DNA from: Gemmatimonadota bacterium
GTDB lineage: Bacteria; Latescibacterota; UBA2968; UBA8231
Direction: 5' to 3'
Assembly (NCBI GenBank): GCA_028875335.1
Contig: JAPPEF010000164.1
Span: 1-5,055, forward strand
DNA: 5,055 bases
Shown: one piece after another, positions 3,688-5,055 of the stretch
How the letters are laid out: every line of letters starts with the position of its first letter
How positions within the stretch are numbered: the stretch's first letter is position 1
Translations under genes and position numbers: made by a program
Notes under the pieces: generated by a model
Told to the model about the DNA's origin: nothing
What the model saw: only the letters and a program-made list of their open reading frames with translations
Database searches by the model: none

Positions 3688-5055
3688 AACTAGTCGAATT
3701 TTCCACTCGCCGTCGCGTCACAGTGGCGATGCTGATGGTGGCGATCATCGCCTTCGGCGGCGTGGGCTTTTCGCGCCTAGCCGTCAACCTCCTCCCCGAC
3801 ATCACCTATCCCACCATCACCGTCCGCACCGAATACGAGGGCGTGGCTCCCCTCGAAATCGAGCGCCTCATTTCCGAGCCGGTCGAAGGCTTGGTCGGCG
3901 TGGTCAGCAACGTGGTTCGCGTCTCGTCGATTTCGCGGCCGGGCATTTCGGATGTGGTCGTCGAGTTCGGCTGGGGCACCAACATGGACTTTGCCTCGCT
4001 CGACATCCGCGAAAAGCTCGATATGGCCAACCTGCCGCGCGACGCTGACAAGCCCATCCTCTTGCGCTTCGACCCCTCGCTCGACCCCATAATGCGCTTG
4101 GCGTTTTACGGCAATTTGAGCCTGATGGAGATGCGGCGCATCGCCGAAGAGCGGCTGCGCCCCGATCTCGAAAGCCTCGAAGGCGTAGCAGCCGTCCGAA
4201 TCAACGGCGGCCTAGAGGAAGAAATTCAAGTCGAGGTCGAAGCCCAACGCCTCGCCTACCTCGGCATCTCCATTAACCAAGTCACCAACCGCCTCGCCGC
4301 AGAAAACGTCAACCTGACCGGTGGGATGCTCAAGGACGGCGAGGCCGAGTTCCTCGTCCGCACCCTCAACGAGTTCCAAGGCATCGACGAGATCGGCGAA
4401 ATCGTCGTCGGCCAGATCGACCGCGCACCCATCAAGCTCAAGGACGTGGGTCGCGTCTTCCGCGGCCACCGCGAGCGCGATCTCGTAACCCGCATCAACG
4501 GCCGCGAAGGCGTCGAGGTGTCGGTCTTCAAGGAAGGCGACGCCAATACCGTTCAAGTCAGCGCCGCGGTCCAGGAGCGCTTGGACGAATTCCTCGCCGA
4601 GAATGCCACGCTGCTCCAAGACAGTGGCATGGAAGTGGTCTTCAACCAAGCAATCTTTATCCAGCAGTCCGTGGACGAGGTGCTCAACACCGCCATCATC
4701 GGCGGCATCCTCGCCGTCATCGTGCTCTTTCTCTTCCTCCGCGACCTCAAAAGCACCGCCATCATCAGTCTCTCAATTCCCCTCTCGGTGGTGGCAACCT
4801 TTTTCCTAATGTTCGGCACGGACGTGAGCCTCAATATCATGTCGCTAGGCGGGTTGGCTTTGGGAGTCGGGATGCTGGTTGACAACTCCATTGTGGTCTT
4901 GGAAAGCGTGCAGCGCTACCGCGACCAAGGGCTTAACGTCTTAGCAGCCGCCGTGCGCGGTGCCAGCGAGGTCGGTCGCGCCGTCATCGCCGCCACTACT
5001 ACCACCATCTGCGTGTTTTTGCCCATCGTCTTCGTCGAGGGCGTTGCCGGCCAGC
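3684..5055 (+). CDS. RND efflux transporter permease subunit (HAE-1/AcrB type), N-terminal part
   Basis: This is an inner-membrane proton-driven efflux permease. The GTG at 3684-3686 overlaps the adaptor stop (TGA 3685-3687), and the frame stays open for 457 codons to the window edge. Full-length members are about 1,000-1,050 aa, so under half is seen. TM1 is at about 13-30, followed by the porter signature LAVNLLPDITYPTITVRTEY (32-51). The porter region continues with WGTNMDFASLDIREKL (97-112), RFDPSLDPIM (128-137), GGLEEEIQVEV (175-185) and AAENVNLTGG (205-214). TM2 to TM5 lie at about 336-352, 359-377, 385-405 and 431-452. The TM4 proton-relay motif reads GVGMLVDNSIVVLE, so Asp400 aligns with AcrB Asp407 and Asn401 with AcrB Asp408. 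This DN form is common in a branch of HAE-1 pumps. Overlap with the adaptor means coupled translation. The exported compounds cannot be predicted. Confidence 0.96.
   Translation, partial: MKLVEFSTRRRVTVAMLMVAIIAFGGVGFSRLAVNLLPDITYPTITVRTEYEGVAPLEIERLISEPVEGLVGVVSNVVRVSSISRPGISDVVVEFGWGTNMDFASLDIREKLDMANLPRDADKPILLRFDPSLDPIMRLAFYGNLSLMEMRRIAEERLRPDLESLEGVAAVRINGGLEEEIQVEVEAQRLAYLGISINQVTNRLAAENVNLTGGMLKDGEAEFLVRTLNEFQGIDEIGEIVVGQIDRAPIKLKDVGRVFRGHRERDLVTRINGREGVEVSVFKEGDANTVQVSAAVQERLDEFLAENATLLQDSGMEVVFNQAIFIQQSVDEVLNTAIIGGILAVIVLFLFLRDLKSTAIISLSIPLSVVATFFLMFGTDVSLNIMSLGGLALGVGMLVDNSIVVLESVQRYRDQGLNVLAAAVRGASEVGRAVIAATTTTICVFLPIVFVEGVAGQ

Noticed and set aside
3410..4048. 212-codon plus-strand frame spanning the adaptor/permease junction
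   Set aside because: It is out of frame with both genes, has Arg/Ala/Pro-rich low-complexity composition, and both overlapping genes show strong family signatures.
4212..4649. 145-codon acidic minus-strand frame inside the permease gene
   Set aside because: It is a mirror frame of the permease codons (Asp/Glu/Leu/Ala-rich) with no domain, ribosome binding site or promoter.

Overview
The window looks like part of the chromosome of a Gram-negative, moderately GC-rich bacterium (about 60% GC by eye). An RND efflux pump with a lipoprotein adaptor and a second predicted lipoprotein imply an outer membrane. Two Gfo/Idh/MocA dehydrogenases, a BFN-domain protein and a GTAGGGGC...GCCCCTAC palindrome are a combination I associate with uncultivated phyla such as Latescibacterota, Poribacteria or related lineages. 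That placement is an impression from memory, not a demonstration.

The left half is read on the minus strand. From right to left it holds a 155-aa BFN/DUF151 protein with a lipoprotein signal peptide (1630-2097), a 75-bp gap with a near-perfect 31-bp palindrome flanked by 14-bp near-identical direct repeats, a complete Gfo/Idh/MocA oxidoreductase (544-1554), and 17 bp further on a second, different Gfo/Idh/MocA oxidoreductase that runs off the left edge (1-526). The two dehydrogenases are almost certainly cotranscribed and probably act on sugar or cyclitol-type substrates, which cannot be named from sequence.

The right half is read on the plus strand. It holds a drug-efflux-type RND operon: a periplasmic adaptor lipoprotein (2377-3687) whose stop overlaps by 4 bp the start of a HAE-1-type inner-membrane permease (3684 to beyond 5055; 457 residues seen of an expected ~1,000 or more). 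No outer-membrane channel gene is visible; it may lie outside the window.

The 279-bp divergent intergenic region (2098-2376) is the regulatory centre. It carries a near-consensus sigma70 promoter for the pump (TTGACA-17-TATACT), a 22-bp inverted repeat directly upstream of its -35 that resembles a repressor operator, a plausible promoter for the BFN gene (perfect TATAAT), and a 12-codon leader ORF with a good ribosome binding site whose TGA overlaps the adaptor ATG. There is no gene-free stretch longer than 300 bp, and I see no RNA gene, CRISPR array or IS transposase. I found no clearly new system. The most unusual items are the leader ORF/ATGA junction, the repeat-flanked palindrome, the exported BFN protein and the adaptor's repetitive Gly/Arg-rich tail.
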